A DNA stretch of 64,000 nt from Carnimonas bestiolae. Lineage in GTDB: Bacteria; Pseudomonadota; Gammaproteobacteria; Pseudomonadales; Halomonadaceae. The translations under genes and the position numbers were made by a program. The notes under the pieces were generated by a model, which was given only the letters and a program-made list of their open reading frames with translations, was not told the DNA's origin and did not search any database. Positions 7,633 to 16,287 of this stretch are shown here, one piece after another. The stretch is from assembly GCF_051251125.1 (NCBI RefSeq), contig NZ_JBPCZL010000003.1; one strand, 5' to 3'. Each line of letters opens with the position of its first letter. Positions within the stretch are counted from its first letter, which is position 1.

Positions 7633-8712
7633 ATGCATCTTTCAGATTTTCATTTCGAGCTGCCTTCGCGGCTAATCGCCAATTATCCATCGGAGTCGCG
7701 CAGCGACTGCCGGCTGCTCTGCCTGAATGGTGATACAGGCAGCGTTAAGCACCAGCGTTTCGCCGAGTTGCTCGATAAGCTCGAAGAAGGCGATGTGATG
7801 GTGTTCAACGATACTCGCGTAGTGCCAGCACGCCTGTTTGGCCAAAAAGCCAGCGGCGGGCGCGTTGAAATGCTGCTCGAGCGGCCGCTGGATGAGCATC
7901 GGGCGCTGGTGCATCTGCGCTCAAGTAAAGCGCCCAAGGCAGGCACTGAGCTGATCTTCGAAGGCGATATTCATGCTGAAGTCGAAGGCCGCGATGATGC
8001 GCTGTTCATTTTGCGCTTCGCCGGTGATACGCCGCTGTTCGATCTGTTAGAAGCACATGGCCATATGCCGCTTCCTCCTTATATTGAGCGCGCTGACGAA
8101 GACGACGACCGCGAGCGCTATCAAACAGTGTACGCACGCCATAAGGGCGCAGTGGCAGCGCCAACCGCAGGGCTTCACTTCGATGACGAACTGATGGCGC
8201 GTATTCGTGATAAAGGCGTGCATATCAGCTTTGTTACGCTGCACGTGGGCGCTGGCACCTTCCAGCCAGTGCGGGTTGATAACGTCGAAGAGCACAAGAT
8301 GCACAAGGAGTGGCTCGAAGTAGGCGAACACTGCTGCGCCACCATCAAGGCGGCTCAGGCGCGTGGCAACAAGATTGTCGCGGTAGGTACTACCAGCGTG
8401 CGCTGTCTTGAAACCGCAGCGCGTAGCGGCGAGATTGCCCCCTACCAAGGCGATACCGAGATTTTTATTCGCCCCGGCTACCAGTGGCAGTGCGTCGATG
8501 CATTGGTCACCAACTTCCATTTACCGGAATCTACGCTGCTCATGCTGGTGTGCTCATTTGCGGGCTTCGATAACACCATTGCGGCCTATCAGCAGGCCGT
8601 CGAGCACGAATACGCCTTCTTTAGCTACGGCGATGCCATGTATCTCGAGCGCCGTCACCTTCCCGATCCCTGGCTAGCGCGCAGCCACACCACCGCCCCT
8701 ATTTCCGAATGA
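7633..8712 (+). CDS. queA: S-adenosylmethionine:tRNA ribosyltransferase-isomerase
   Basis: 359 residues, near the E. coli length (356). It transfers the ribosyl of SAM to preQ1 in tRNA, making epoxyqueuosine, a late step of queuosine synthesis. Conserved stretches include MHLSDFHFELPSRLIANYP at the start, VMVFNDTRVVPARLFG, HVGAGTFQPVRVDN and TNFHLPESTLLMLV. The ATG at 7633 is chosen over an upstream in-frame start because family members begin at MxLSDF. The stop overlaps a possible tgt start as ATGA, so the two steps of the pathway are coupled. Confidence 0.95.
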   Translation: MHLSDFHFELPSRLIANYPSESRSDCRLLCLNGDTGSVKHQRFAELLDKLEEGDVMVFNDTRVVPARLFGQKASGGRVEMLLERPLDEHRALVHLRSSKAPKAGTELIFEGDIHAEVEGRDDALFILRFAGDTPLFDLLEAHGHMPLPPYIERADEDDDRERYQTVYARHKGAVAAPTAGLHFDDELMARIRDKGVHISFVTLHVGAGTFQPVRVDNVEEHKMHKEWLEVGEHCCATIKAAQARGNKIVAVGTTSVRCLETAARSGEIAPYQGDTEIFIRPGYQWQCVDALVTNFHLPESTLLMLVCSFAGFDNTIAAYQQAVEHEYAFFSYGDAMYLERRHLPDPWLARSHTTAPISE

Positions 8713-9872
8713 TTGAGCCCACCATGCGAGACGAATGTTTCATGCGCTTCGAGCGCACTCACAGCGATGGTCGTGCGCGCCGCGGCCGCCTCGAATTTCC
8801 TCGCGGCCATGTCGAAACGCCCGCCTTCATGCCGGTAGGCACCTACGGCACCGTTAAAGGCATGACGCCGCGCGACCTAAAGGATATTGGCGCTGAGATT
8901 ATTCTCGGCAACACCTTCCACCTGTGGCTGCGTCCCGGCACCGATGTCATCGAAGCACACGGCGATCTTCACGATTTTGCCCAGTGGGATCGTCCCATTT
9001 TGACGGATTCAGGCGGTTTTCAGGTGTTCTCTCTTGGCGAGATGCGCAAGATTACCGAGGAAGGCGTCCATTTCAGATCGCCCATCGATGGCTCGAAAAT
9101 CTTCATGGGGCCGGAAGAATCGATGGCCGTGCAGCGCTCGCTCGGCTCGGACATTGTGATGATCTTCGACGAGTGCACGCCCTACCCCGCCACCCATGAG
9201 CAGGCCGAACAATCGATGGAGCTGTCGCTGCGCTGGGCCAAACGCTCGAAAGCGGCGCACGGCGACTCGCCTTCAGCGCTGTTTGGGATTATTCAGGGCG
9301 GCATGTACCGCGACCTGCGCGAACGCTCGCTGGCAGGTCTGAGCGAGATCGGCTTCGACGGGCTGGCGATTGGCGGGCTGTCGGTAGGAGAGCCCAAGGA
9401 AGAGATGTTCAAGGTGCTCGACTACCTGCCCGATCTGATGCCCGCCGACAAGCCGCGCTACCTGATGGGCGTGGGCAAGCCGGAAGATCTGGTCGAGGGC
9501 GTGCGGCGCGGCGTCGATATGTTCGATTGCGTGATGCCTACGCGTAACGCGCGCAACGGCCATTTGTTTACCATGGATGGAGTGGTACGCATCCGCAACG
9601 CCTCGCATCGCTTCTCAACTGCACCGCTGGAAGAAGAATGCGATTGCTATACCTGCCGCAATTTTAGCCGTGGCTATTTGCACCATTTGGACCGCTGTGG
9701 GGAAATGCTGGGCGCGGAGCTGAATACCATTCATAATCTGCGCCACTACCAGCGCCTGATGAGCGGTTTGCGGAGCGCCATCGAAGCGGGTAAATTGAGC
9801 GCTTTCGTGGATACCTTTTACGCGCGGCGCGGCCAATCTACGCCGGCGCTGAGCAATCCTGAGCGCAGTTGA
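8709..9872 (+). CDS. tgt: tRNA-guanine transglycosylase
   Basis: Exchanges G34 of GUN-anticodon tRNAs for preQ1. The nucleophile region DMFDCVMPTRNARNGHLF, the substrate loop TDSGGFQVFSLG and the zinc site (ECDCYTCR plus a downstream His in YLHHLDRC) are intact. The given start gives 387 residues and overlaps the queA stop; ATGs at 8724 or 8742 (MRFERTHSDGRARRG) match the E. coli N-terminus more closely, so the true start may be one of these. Acts after preQ1 synthesis and just before QueA. Confidence 0.95.
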   Translation: MIEPTMRDECFMRFERTHSDGRARRGRLEFPRGHVETPAFMPVGTYGTVKGMTPRDLKDIGAEIILGNTFHLWLRPGTDVIEAHGDLHDFAQWDRPILTDSGGFQVFSLGEMRKITEEGVHFRSPIDGSKIFMGPEESMAVQRSLGSDIVMIFDECTPYPATHEQAEQSMELSLRWAKRSKAAHGDSPSALFGIIQGGMYRDLRERSLAGLSEIGFDGLAIGGLSVGEPKEEMFKVLDYLPDLMPADKPRYLMGVGKPEDLVEGVRRGVDMFDCVMPTRNARNGHLFTMDGVVRIRNASHRFSTAPLEEECDCYTCRNFSRGYLHHLDRCGEMLGAELNTIHNLRHYQRLMSGLRSAIEAGKLSAFVDTFYARRGQSTPALSNPERS

Positions 9873-9989
9873 TTCAGGGCTATAGTGAGCTTTCACGCAC
9901 ACATGTAAAAACGTCGGGCGCCGCTCTTATACGGCGCGGCAGCCTAACCGACGATAACGGTCACGACCCTTACCTCCAAAGGAAACACA

Positions 9990-10331
9990 ATGCTCGACTT
10001 CTTCGTCTCACACGCACAGGCTCAGGCCGCAGGCGGCGGCGCAGCGGCCACCGGTGGCTCTACAGCAACCATTATCATGCTGGTTGCCTTCGTGCTGATT
10101 TTTTATTTTCTGCTGTGGCGCCCGCAGGCGAAACGCGCCAAAGCACAGCGCCAAATGCTGTCGCAGCTGAACAAAGGCGATGAAGTCGTTATTGGCGGCG
10201 GCATTGCGGGTCGTATCGTCAAGGTAGGCGACGAGTTTCTTACCCTTCAGATCAGCGAAGGCACCGACATCGTGGTCCAGAAAGGCGCCGTGTCCTCCGT
10301 ACTGCCTAAAAACACTCTGAAATCAATCTAA
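9990..10331 (+). CDS. yajC: Sec translocon accessory subunit YajC
   Basis: 113 residues: a short N-terminal stretch, one transmembrane segment (TIIMLVAFVLIFYFLLWRPQ) and a cytoplasmic domain with GDEVVIGGGIAGRIVKVGDEF. AAGGAAA is placed well before the ATG. YajC associates with SecDF and SecYEG in the inner membrane; the position between tgt and secD is the standard one. Confidence 0.95.
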   Translation: MLDFFVSHAQAQAAGGGAAATGGSTATIIMLVAFVLIFYFLLWRPQAKRAKAQRQMLSQLNKGDEVVIGGGIAGRIVKVGDEFLTLQISEGTDIVVQKGAVSSVLPKNTLKSI

Positions 10332-10447
10332 GGGCGGGCATCACACCTTATCCAAGGTACGGCGCGACTTGCCATGCACCGCTCTCGCGGCATGCTGCAA
10401 GCGCGCCGGTTTGATAACCGCCTCTCAGCAACCAGGACCTCGCCTCG

Positions 10448-12292
10448 ATGCTGAATCGTTACCCCCTATGGAAGTATCTGCTGATACTGGTCATTGTCGT
10501 GGTCGGCGTATTCTACGCGCTGCCCAACCTCTACCCCGAGCAGCCTGCTGTCCAAATCAGTCGTGATCGCGGCGCAGCTGTCGGTCAGGCCGACCTTGAC
10601 CGTGCCACAGCAGCGCTGAAAGACGCTGGGTTGTCTGCCGCCAGCAGCAATATCGAAGAAAGCGGCACCGGCATTGTTCGTCTCGACAATATCAATCAGC
10701 AGCTCAAGGCTCGCGACGTGATCGCTGGCGCGCTTGGCAATGGCTATACCACCGCGCTTAACCTTGCCGACAACACGCCCGACTGGCTGCGCGCAATTGG
10801 CGCTGCGCCACTCAAGCTGGGGCTTGATCTGCGCGGCGGTGTGCACTTCCTGCTTGAGGTCGATATGAACGGCGCTGTTGAGCAGCGACTGGGCAGTACC
10901 TCCAGCGCGATTCGCCAAACGCTGCGCGACGAGCACATCCGCTATCGCGACAACAGTGTCGACGGCAATCAGATTAGCTTCACCTTTGCCGGCGGCGAAG
11001 ATCGCCAGCGCGCCATGCAGCTCATCCAATCGCAGTTCCAGGGCTACGATCTGAGCACCGAGGACCGCGGTCGCGCCGCCATCTTGCACATGAGCATGAC
11101 CGACACCGCGGTGCGCGAGCTTGAGGACTATGCGGTTAACCAGAACCTGACGACCCTGCGTAATCGTGTTAACGAGCTTGGTGTTTCCGAGCCGCTGGTA
11201 CAGCGCCAAGGCGCCAATCGCATCGTGGTCGAGCTACCGGGCGTGCAGGACACCGCAGCAGCCAAGCGCATCGTTGGTGCCACTGCCAACCTCGAATTCC
11301 GCCTCGAAGCGTCACCCAGCGCCTCGGCAGAAGATCAGGAAGCCATTGCCTTCCGCAATGATCCTGAGCGCAAGGCGGCGGTCATGCGCGATGTCATCAT
11401 TACCGGTGATCGCGTTTCCAACGCCAGCCGCTCGTTCGATGAAAATGGTCGGCCGCAGGTCAACATCAATCTGGATGGCACCGGCGGATCACTGATGAAC
11501 CGCGCCACGCGTACCAATATTGGCCGCGCCATGGCGGTTGTTTTCATCGAGCACAAGGCCGACCCGCCCAAGCCCGGCGAGCCTGAAGACGCCCCGCGTC
11601 GCACCCACACCGAGCGCGGTATCATCAGTCTGGCAACCATTCAATCAGCACTTGGCAACCAGTTCCGCATTACCGGCCTGAGTTCGCCCAACGAAGCGCA
11701 GGAGCTCTCACTGCTGCTGAGATCCGGCTCGCTGGCGGCGCCGATCTACTTCGCTGAAGAACGTACCATCGGCCCAAGCCTTGGACAGTCCAACATCGAC
11801 GCTGGTGTAACTTCCGTACTGGTGGCACTGGTGCTGCTGATCGTCTTCATGCTGCTGCGCTACCGCGCCTTCGGCATTGTGGCGACGGTAGGCCTGTTCG
11901 TTAACCTGGTGCTCATGCTGTCGATCATGTCGCTGATGGGGGCGACCATGACGCTGCCGGGCATCGCCGGTATCGTGCTGACGCTGGCCATGGCCGTCGA
12001 TGGTAACGTACTGATATTCGAGCGTATTCGAGAAGAGCTGCGTACCGGAATGAGCATTCAGCAGGCGGTGCATGCAGGCTATGATCGCGCCTTCACGTCG
12101 ATCATTGACTCCCAGCTCACTACCCTGCTGGTCGGCGTTATTCTGTTCTCGATCGGCACCGGCCCAGTACAGGGCTTCGCCGTCACGCTCTCGATCGGGA
12201 TCGTGACCTCGATCTTCACCGCCGTGAACGTTAGCCGCGCCTTGACCAATCTGGCGATTGGCAAACGCTCGCTGAAGAAACTTTGGATCTGA
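10448..12292 (+). CDS. secD: Protein translocase subunit SecD
   Basis: 614 residues. The N-terminal transmembrane helix is followed by the large periplasmic head, with the diagnostic GLDLRGGVHFLLEVD near residue 125. The six-segment RND-like membrane domain includes the conserved AMAVDGNVLIFERIREE with the Asp of the proton path. With SecF it uses the proton gradient to pull secreted proteins out of the SecYEG channel. secF begins 10 bases after the stop. Confidence 0.97.
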   Translation: MLNRYPLWKYLLILVIVVVGVFYALPNLYPEQPAVQISRDRGAAVGQADLDRATAALKDAGLSAASSNIEESGTGIVRLDNINQQLKARDVIAGALGNGYTTALNLADNTPDWLRAIGAAPLKLGLDLRGGVHFLLEVDMNGAVEQRLGSTSSAIRQTLRDEHIRYRDNSVDGNQISFTFAGGEDRQRAMQLIQSQFQGYDLSTEDRGRAAILHMSMTDTAVRELEDYAVNQNLTTLRNRVNELGVSEPLVQRQGANRIVVELPGVQDTAAAKRIVGATANLEFRLEASPSASAEDQEAIAFRNDPERKAAVMRDVIITGDRVSNASRSFDENGRPQVNINLDGTGGSLMNRATRTNIGRAMAVVFIEHKADPPKPGEPEDAPRRTHTERGIISLATIQSALGNQFRITGLSSPNEAQELSLLLRSGSLAAPIYFAEERTIGPSLGQSNIDAGVTSVLVALVLLIVFMLLRYRAFGIVATVGLFVNLVLMLSIMSLMGATMTLPGIAGIVLTLAMAVDGNVLIFERIREELRTGMSIQQAVHAGYDRAFTSIIDSQLTTLLVGVILFSIGTGPVQGFAVTLSIGIVTSIFTAVNVSRALTNLAIGKRSLKKLWI

Positions 12293-12302
12293 GGACAACG
12301 CG

Positions 12303-13208
12303 ATGAAACTGATTAACTTCATGGGCATGCGCCGCATCGCCTATGTCATCTCGATAGTGCTGGCCGTCATTTCCATTGGTTCGTTGGCCTACAAGCACCT
12401 GAACCTTGGCCTCGACTTCACTGGTGGTACGCAGGTCGAAATTCACTACGACACCGCGCCCGACGTTGATAGCGTGCGGCAAACGCTGGACGACGCAGGC
12501 TACAAGAACGTGTCGGTGCAAACCTTCGGCGATCAAAGCGAACTGCTGGTCAGGCTGCAAAACAACTTCACCAAGAATCTCGGTGAAACCATTGTTCAGC
12601 AGCTTTCAGGCCACGGTGAAAACCCCAATCTGGTGCGTTCCGACTTCGTCGGTGCTCAGGTGGGCGACCAACTGCGCGATCAGGGCGGGCTTGGCCTGCT
12701 GCTGGCCGTGGTGGGTATCGTGATCTATCTGGCGATTCGCTTTCAGTTCAAGTTTGCGGTAGGCGCAGTAGTAGCGCTGCTGCACGACGTACTGATTGTA
12801 CTGGGCATCTTCTCGCTGTTTGGCCTTGAGTTTAACCTCACCGTGATGGCGGCCATTCTGGCGGTGCTGGGCTACTCGCTTAACGATACTATCGTGGTTT
12901 ACGACCGTATCCGCGAGAACATCCAGAAGTCGCGCAGCAATGACATCATTCGCCTGTGCAACGATGCCATCAACCAAACGCTGGCACGTACCATCGCCAC
13001 CTCAGGCACCACCGTCATCGTACTGGTGGCGCTGCTGCTGATGGGCGGCGATATGCTGCACAACTTCTCCATCGCACTGCTGCTGGGGATTGTGCTGGGT
13101 ACCTTCTCCTCGATTTACGTCGCAGCGGCGCTGCTGGTGCTGCTAAACCTCAAGCGCAGCGACCTGATTTCAGGAAGACGCCAAGCGCTGGACGACGGCA
13201 TGCCCTAA
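12303..13208 (+). CDS. secF: Protein translocase subunit SecF
   Basis: 301 residues, close to E. coli SecF (323). It shows GLDFTGGTQVEIHYD (from residue 36) and YSLNDTIVVYDRIREN in the membrane domain, the partner motifs to those of SecD. GAGGACAACGCG precedes the ATG. A strong terminator follows at 13232-13264, ending the unit that starts at queA or yajC. Confidence 0.97.
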   Translation: MKLINFMGMRRIAYVISIVLAVISIGSLAYKHLNLGLDFTGGTQVEIHYDTAPDVDSVRQTLDDAGYKNVSVQTFGDQSELLVRLQNNFTKNLGETIVQQLSGHGENPNLVRSDFVGAQVGDQLRDQGGLGLLLAVVGIVIYLAIRFQFKFAVGAVVALLHDVLIVLGIFSLFGLEFNLTVMAAILAVLGYSLNDTIVVYDRIRENIQKSRSNDIIRLCNDAINQTLARTIATSGTTVIVLVALLLMGGDMLHNFSIALLLGIVLGTFSSIYVAAALLVLLNLKRSDLISGRRQALDDGMP

Positions 13209-13231
13209 GCTGCATCTATGGCAATACCCCG

Positions 13232-13264
13232 CCCCGAGTGATCACTGATCGCTCGGGGTTTTTT
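13232..13264 (+). terminator. Intrinsic terminator after secF
   Basis: 12-bp stem CCCCGAGTGATC / GATCGCTCGGGG (one G-T), loop ACT, then six T. Ends the yajC-secDF unit. Confidence 0.9.
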
Positions 13265-13434
13265 ATGCGTGCTCGACACACGTCTCACTGCGGCTGCGAG
13301 CAGCTTCGCACTGCCAGAGAACGGAGTCCCTCACACCATCGCGCACAGCGCTACCGAGAAAACCAACCTTCGCTGCCGGCACCTACTGCCTATCATTCAG
13401 CCCGCAACGCCATCCCGCCCTGTGCGACCGCCAT

Positions 13435-13463
13435 AAAAAAAGCCGCCTCCCGAAGGAAGCGAC
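13435..13463 (-). terminator. Intrinsic terminator after suhB
   Basis: On the minus strand GTCGCTTCC, a TTCG tetraloop, GGAGGCGGC, then seven T. It lies ~20 bases past the suhB stop. Confidence 0.9.
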
Positions 13464-13484
13464 TTTGATCACCGAGGGTACTGC

Positions 13485-14285
13485 CTAGCCGCGTAGCGCG
13501 GGGCCCACCAGCTGTGCCAGCGGTCGGAAAAGACGCTGACCGCAGGCCATCACGACTTGCTCTGGCGCTACCTGCGGTGAGCCGTCGGGCTGGCTCATCA
13601 GGGCACCGCTCTCTTTCAGCAGCAGTGACGCGACCTGCAGGTCGTGGGAGTCGAGCCCCAGCGCGAAGGCGGAATCAACCTGACCGATAGCCAGCTCAGC
13701 AACGTCGAGCAGCGCGCAGCCGCTGGCACGCAGCACTTCGACTTCACTGCCTAGCGCAGTTGCCAGTTTGGTGTAGGTATCGAGGTGCTTGGCACGCATC
13801 CAGCGCTCGGGCAAACCGAGTGCTACGCGCGAACCGGTGATGGAAGTGATCGACGGTGCACGCACGCGGCGCTGATTGAACTGCACACCACGACCGCGGC
13901 TGGCGACGTATTCGTTTTCAGCAAAGGGAGAGATAACCACAACATGCTCTGGCCGTCCCTGATACAAACACATCAGCGACATGGCCCAGGCGGTAGAACC
14001 GGCGGCGAGGTTGGAGTATCCATGCAACAGCTCGATACGCCACTCGTAATCCTTGCCATCGCCCTGCCCTTTGCGAGCAGGAATGTAGCGACCCACGATG
14101 CCGTGGTTGGGGTAGCCGCGGCTGAACTTGCGCGCGATATCCTGTTCACAATAGCGTGCAGTATCTTCAAGCAGGTTGTCGATCAAGCGATCCTGACGCG
14201 CGATATCGATTTTATCGCGAATTCGAAAGAAGTTTTCCTGCGCATTGCGCAGCGCACGGAGTGCGAATTCAACCATCGGTTGCAT
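13485..14285 (-). CDS. suhB: SuhB, inositol-monophosphatase fold, degenerate active site
   Basis: 266 residues from MQPMVEFALRALRNAQ, aligning with E. coli SuhB (MHPMLNIAVRAARKAG). The overall fold is kept (EYVASRGRGVQFNQRRVR matches the TATRGQGAQLNGYRLR region). The catalytic signatures are not: the EES loop reads GRYIP, DPLDGTTNF reads ELLHGYSNL, and PWDFAAG reads SHDLQVA, so several Mg ligands are gone. E. coli SuhB is also a Nus factor that binds NusA and promotes rRNA antitermination without needing phosphatase activity, so this copy is probably a dedicated Nus factor (inference). A boxA lies in the leader at 14354-14365. Placed between secF and trmJ as in relatives. Confidence 0.9.
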   Translation of the reverse strand: MQPMVEFALRALRNAQENFFRIRDKIDIARQDRLIDNLLEDTARYCEQDIARKFSRGYPNHGIVGRYIPARKGQGDGKDYEWRIELLHGYSNLAAGSTAWAMSLMCLYQGRPEHVVVISPFAENEYVASRGRGVQFNQRRVRAPSITSITGSRVALGLPERWMRAKHLDTYTKLATALGSEVEVLRASGCALLDVAELAIGQVDSAFALGLDSHDLQVASLLLKESGALMSQPDGSPQVAPEQVVMACGQRLFRPLAQLVGPALRG

Positions 14286-14607
14286 AGCATTTCCATCCAC
14301 AAAAGAGGCGTGTTGGCACGCTGAAATGGATCAGCGCACACCACCGGCCAGCCTGTTAAAGAGCAAGCGCTGCGCCCGATGACGGTTGGCATTCAACAAC
14401 CACAGGGAAACGCAGCGGCAACAACGAATTAGCAATGCGGCAGTCAAGCGCCCTGATGAGCGTGCCGCGAGGGAGCGAGAGTATAGCAGCCCAATGCCCC
14501 GCACACCATCGCCCGAGTGGGCGTTCATGGTAACCTACCGCCTTTGACCACGGCGTACAGGCCCTCATTGCCTCGCCGCTAACTGCGCAATACCGGAGGC
14601 GCTACTC
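14286..14607. other. Divergent control region between suhB and trmJ
   Basis: 322 bases without a gene. Besides boxA it holds a TATACT on the minus strand near 14484-14489 that could be the suhB -10, although no good -35 is visible, and the GGAGG (14595-14599) that sets the trmJ GTG start. Nothing else is recognisable. Confidence 0.5.
14354..14365 (-). promoter_or_regulatory. boxA element in the suhB leader
   Basis: The minus strand reads TGCTCTTTAACA, identical to the rRNA-operon boxA consensus, ~70 bases ahead of the suhB ATG. In E. coli a boxA in the suhB leader lets NusB/NusE/SuhB repress suhB; the same feedback is likely here. Confidence 0.8.
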
Positions 14608-15444
14608 GTGTTACCCCCTGCTGACAACGACTCTTCCTGGCTTTCACGCATCAGTATCGTACTGGTAGGCACCAGCCACCCAGGCAATGTGGGCGGCGCG
14701 GTGCGCGCCATGAAAACCATGGGCCTTAGCCAGCTAGTGTTGGTGGCACCGCGCTGCGATCCCTATACCTCAGAAGCGGTGGCGCGCGCCTCGGGAGCTG
14801 ATGAGCTTATTCAGGCTGCGCAGCGCTTCGACTCTCTGGAAGAGGCCCTGGCCACCTGCAGTTGGGTAGTGGGATGCAGCGCGCGTACTCGCACCATGCC
14901 GTGGCCAATGATTACGCCACGGCGTTTTTCACTACAGTTGGAAGAAGAAGTGGCGCGGGGAGCACACGACAGCCGCATCGCGATCGTGTTTGGGCGCGAG
15001 GACAGCGGCCTGACCAACGACGAACTGGCGCGCTGCAATACCCACGTTCACATTCCCACGTCCGACAGCTTCGGCTCACTAAACCTTGCCGCTGCGGTGC
15101 AGCTGATGGCCTACGAATCGCGCCAGGCCTGGCTTGAAGCGTCCGGCGACAGCGAGGCCACCGCGCTTAGCGATCGCCAGAATGAAGACGCGGCCTTGCA
15201 GCAATCGATGCAAAACGTTGAGTGGGACAACCCTTTAGCATCACATGCTGATGTCGAGCGTCTGCTGGAACACTTTGAGCGCACCTTGATCGCAACAGGA
15301 TTTCACGATCCCGAGCACCCTCGTCAGTTGATGGCGCGTTTACGTCGTTTATTGCTTAGAGCTCGCCTCGACAGCATGGAAACCAATATTCTGCGCGGTA
15401 TCCTCTCCAGCGTAGACAAACTGACTCCCCCCTCCAAAAGTTGA
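14608..15444 (+). CDS. trmJ: tRNA (cytidine/uridine-2'-O-)-methyltransferase TrmJ
   Basis: 278 residues; SPOUT methylase that 2'-O-methylates position 32 of tRNA anticodon loops. It has the knotted-fold motifs VLVGTSHPGNVGGAVRAMKT at the N-terminus, AIVFGREDSGLTNDEL in the middle and IPTSDSFGSLNLAAAVQLMAYE near residue 155, where the SAM knot forms, plus a helical C-terminal extension. The GTG start is supported by a GGAGG 8 bases upstream. Sits ahead of iscR as in many gammaproteobacteria; cysE, often between them, is absent here. Confidence 0.95.
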   Translation: MLPPADNDSSWLSRISIVLVGTSHPGNVGGAVRAMKTMGLSQLVLVAPRCDPYTSEAVARASGADELIQAAQRFDSLEEALATCSWVVGCSARTRTMPWPMITPRRFSLQLEEEVARGAHDSRIAIVFGREDSGLTNDELARCNTHVHIPTSDSFGSLNLAAAVQLMAYESRQAWLEASGDSEATALSDRQNEDAALQQSMQNVEWDNPLASHADVERLLEHFERTLIATGFHDPEHPRQLMARLRRLLLRARLDSMETNILRGILSSVDKLTPPSKS

Positions 15445-15772
15445 CTGTTTTTGTCAGAAATGGCGATAATAGGCCACGGTAACCGTGTCGCGCGCCACTT
15501 GCGTGCGACATTCCGAGTACCAGCCGCGCGAGCCCCCGCTACATTTTCATAGCCGTGAGCGTCCGCCACGAAGGCAGCCTGTTCAGCAACAGAGTGCGCC
15601 AACGCGTCCTTCAATACCATCCAGGCATCTTCGCGCCCCTCACCACGTCAGGCGATCCCATGGATGCGCCACTCCAGCGCGGCATAGCGTCACCCTTTCG
15701 CTGTCGATCCCAATTTGATCTACGTTGAAAAAGTAATGATATTCCAATAACCGCTCCCATCGGACGATACCT
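15445..15772. other. Intergenic region upstream of iscR
   Basis: 328 bases with no credible gene. A weak promoter (TTGATC 15715-15720, 17 bases, GATATT 15738-15743) could drive iscR. I do not see a convincing type-1 IscR operator. Confidence 0.4.
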
Positions 15773-16249
15773 ATGCGCCTCACTACCAAAGGCAGATACG
15801 CCGTGACTGCGATGCTTGACCTCGCCATCAATGCCGAAGATGGCCCTGTGAGCCTCGCTGAAATATCAAAACGTCAGGAAATCTCACTCTCTTATCTCGA
15901 GCAGCTATTCGCTCGACTGCGCCGCAACGATCTGGTGAGCAGCGTCAGAGGGCCTGGCGGGGGCTATCGCCTACAAGGCGATGCTGGCGAGATTACCATT
16001 GCCAAAATCATCGACTCGGTAAGCGAATCGATTGATGTAACGCGCTGCGAAGGGCGAGGAGATTGCCAGCACGGCAACACCTGCCTAACGCATCATTTGT
16101 GGTGCGACCTATCGGACGCGCTCTATAGCTTTCTTGATAACATCACCATCAAGGACTTGCTCAATCGCAGGGATATTCAGGAAGTAGCGGCACGCCAGCG
16201 CGGTAGCATGTTGAACGACAGCCTGATCTTTTCCAGCGAAGGAGCGTAA
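15773..16249 (+). CDS. iscR: Fe-S cluster-responsive regulator IscR
   Basis: 158 residues, Rrf2 family. The winged-helix segment MRLTTKGRYAVTAMLDLAIN is at the N-terminus, with the recognition helix around ISLSYLEQLFARLRRNDLV. The three cluster-ligand cysteines are in CEGRGDCQHGNTC, with the spacing of E. coli Cys92/98/104 and a following His. With a 2Fe-2S cluster it represses the isc operon; the apo form controls other genes. It is followed 38 bases later by iscS, but the rest of the operon is much reduced. Confidence 0.95.
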   Translation: MRLTTKGRYAVTAMLDLAINAEDGPVSLAEISKRQEISLSYLEQLFARLRRNDLVSSVRGPGGGYRLQGDAGEITIAKIIDSVSESIDVTRCEGRGDCQHGNTCLTHHLWCDLSDALYSFLDNITIKDLLNRRDIQEVAARQRGSMLNDSLIFSSEGA

Positions 16250-16287
16250 ACTCTCTTCTACCCAACCTTTATCGCAGTGGATTTCTC

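Noticed and set aside
10466..11209. 247-codon antisense frame in secD
   Set aside because: A shadow of the high-GC secD coding strand; it has no start signal and secD is unmistakable.
15445..15772. cysE or a remnant between trmJ and iscR
   Set aside because: Neither strand shows serine acetyltransferase hexapeptide repeats or any recognisable protein.
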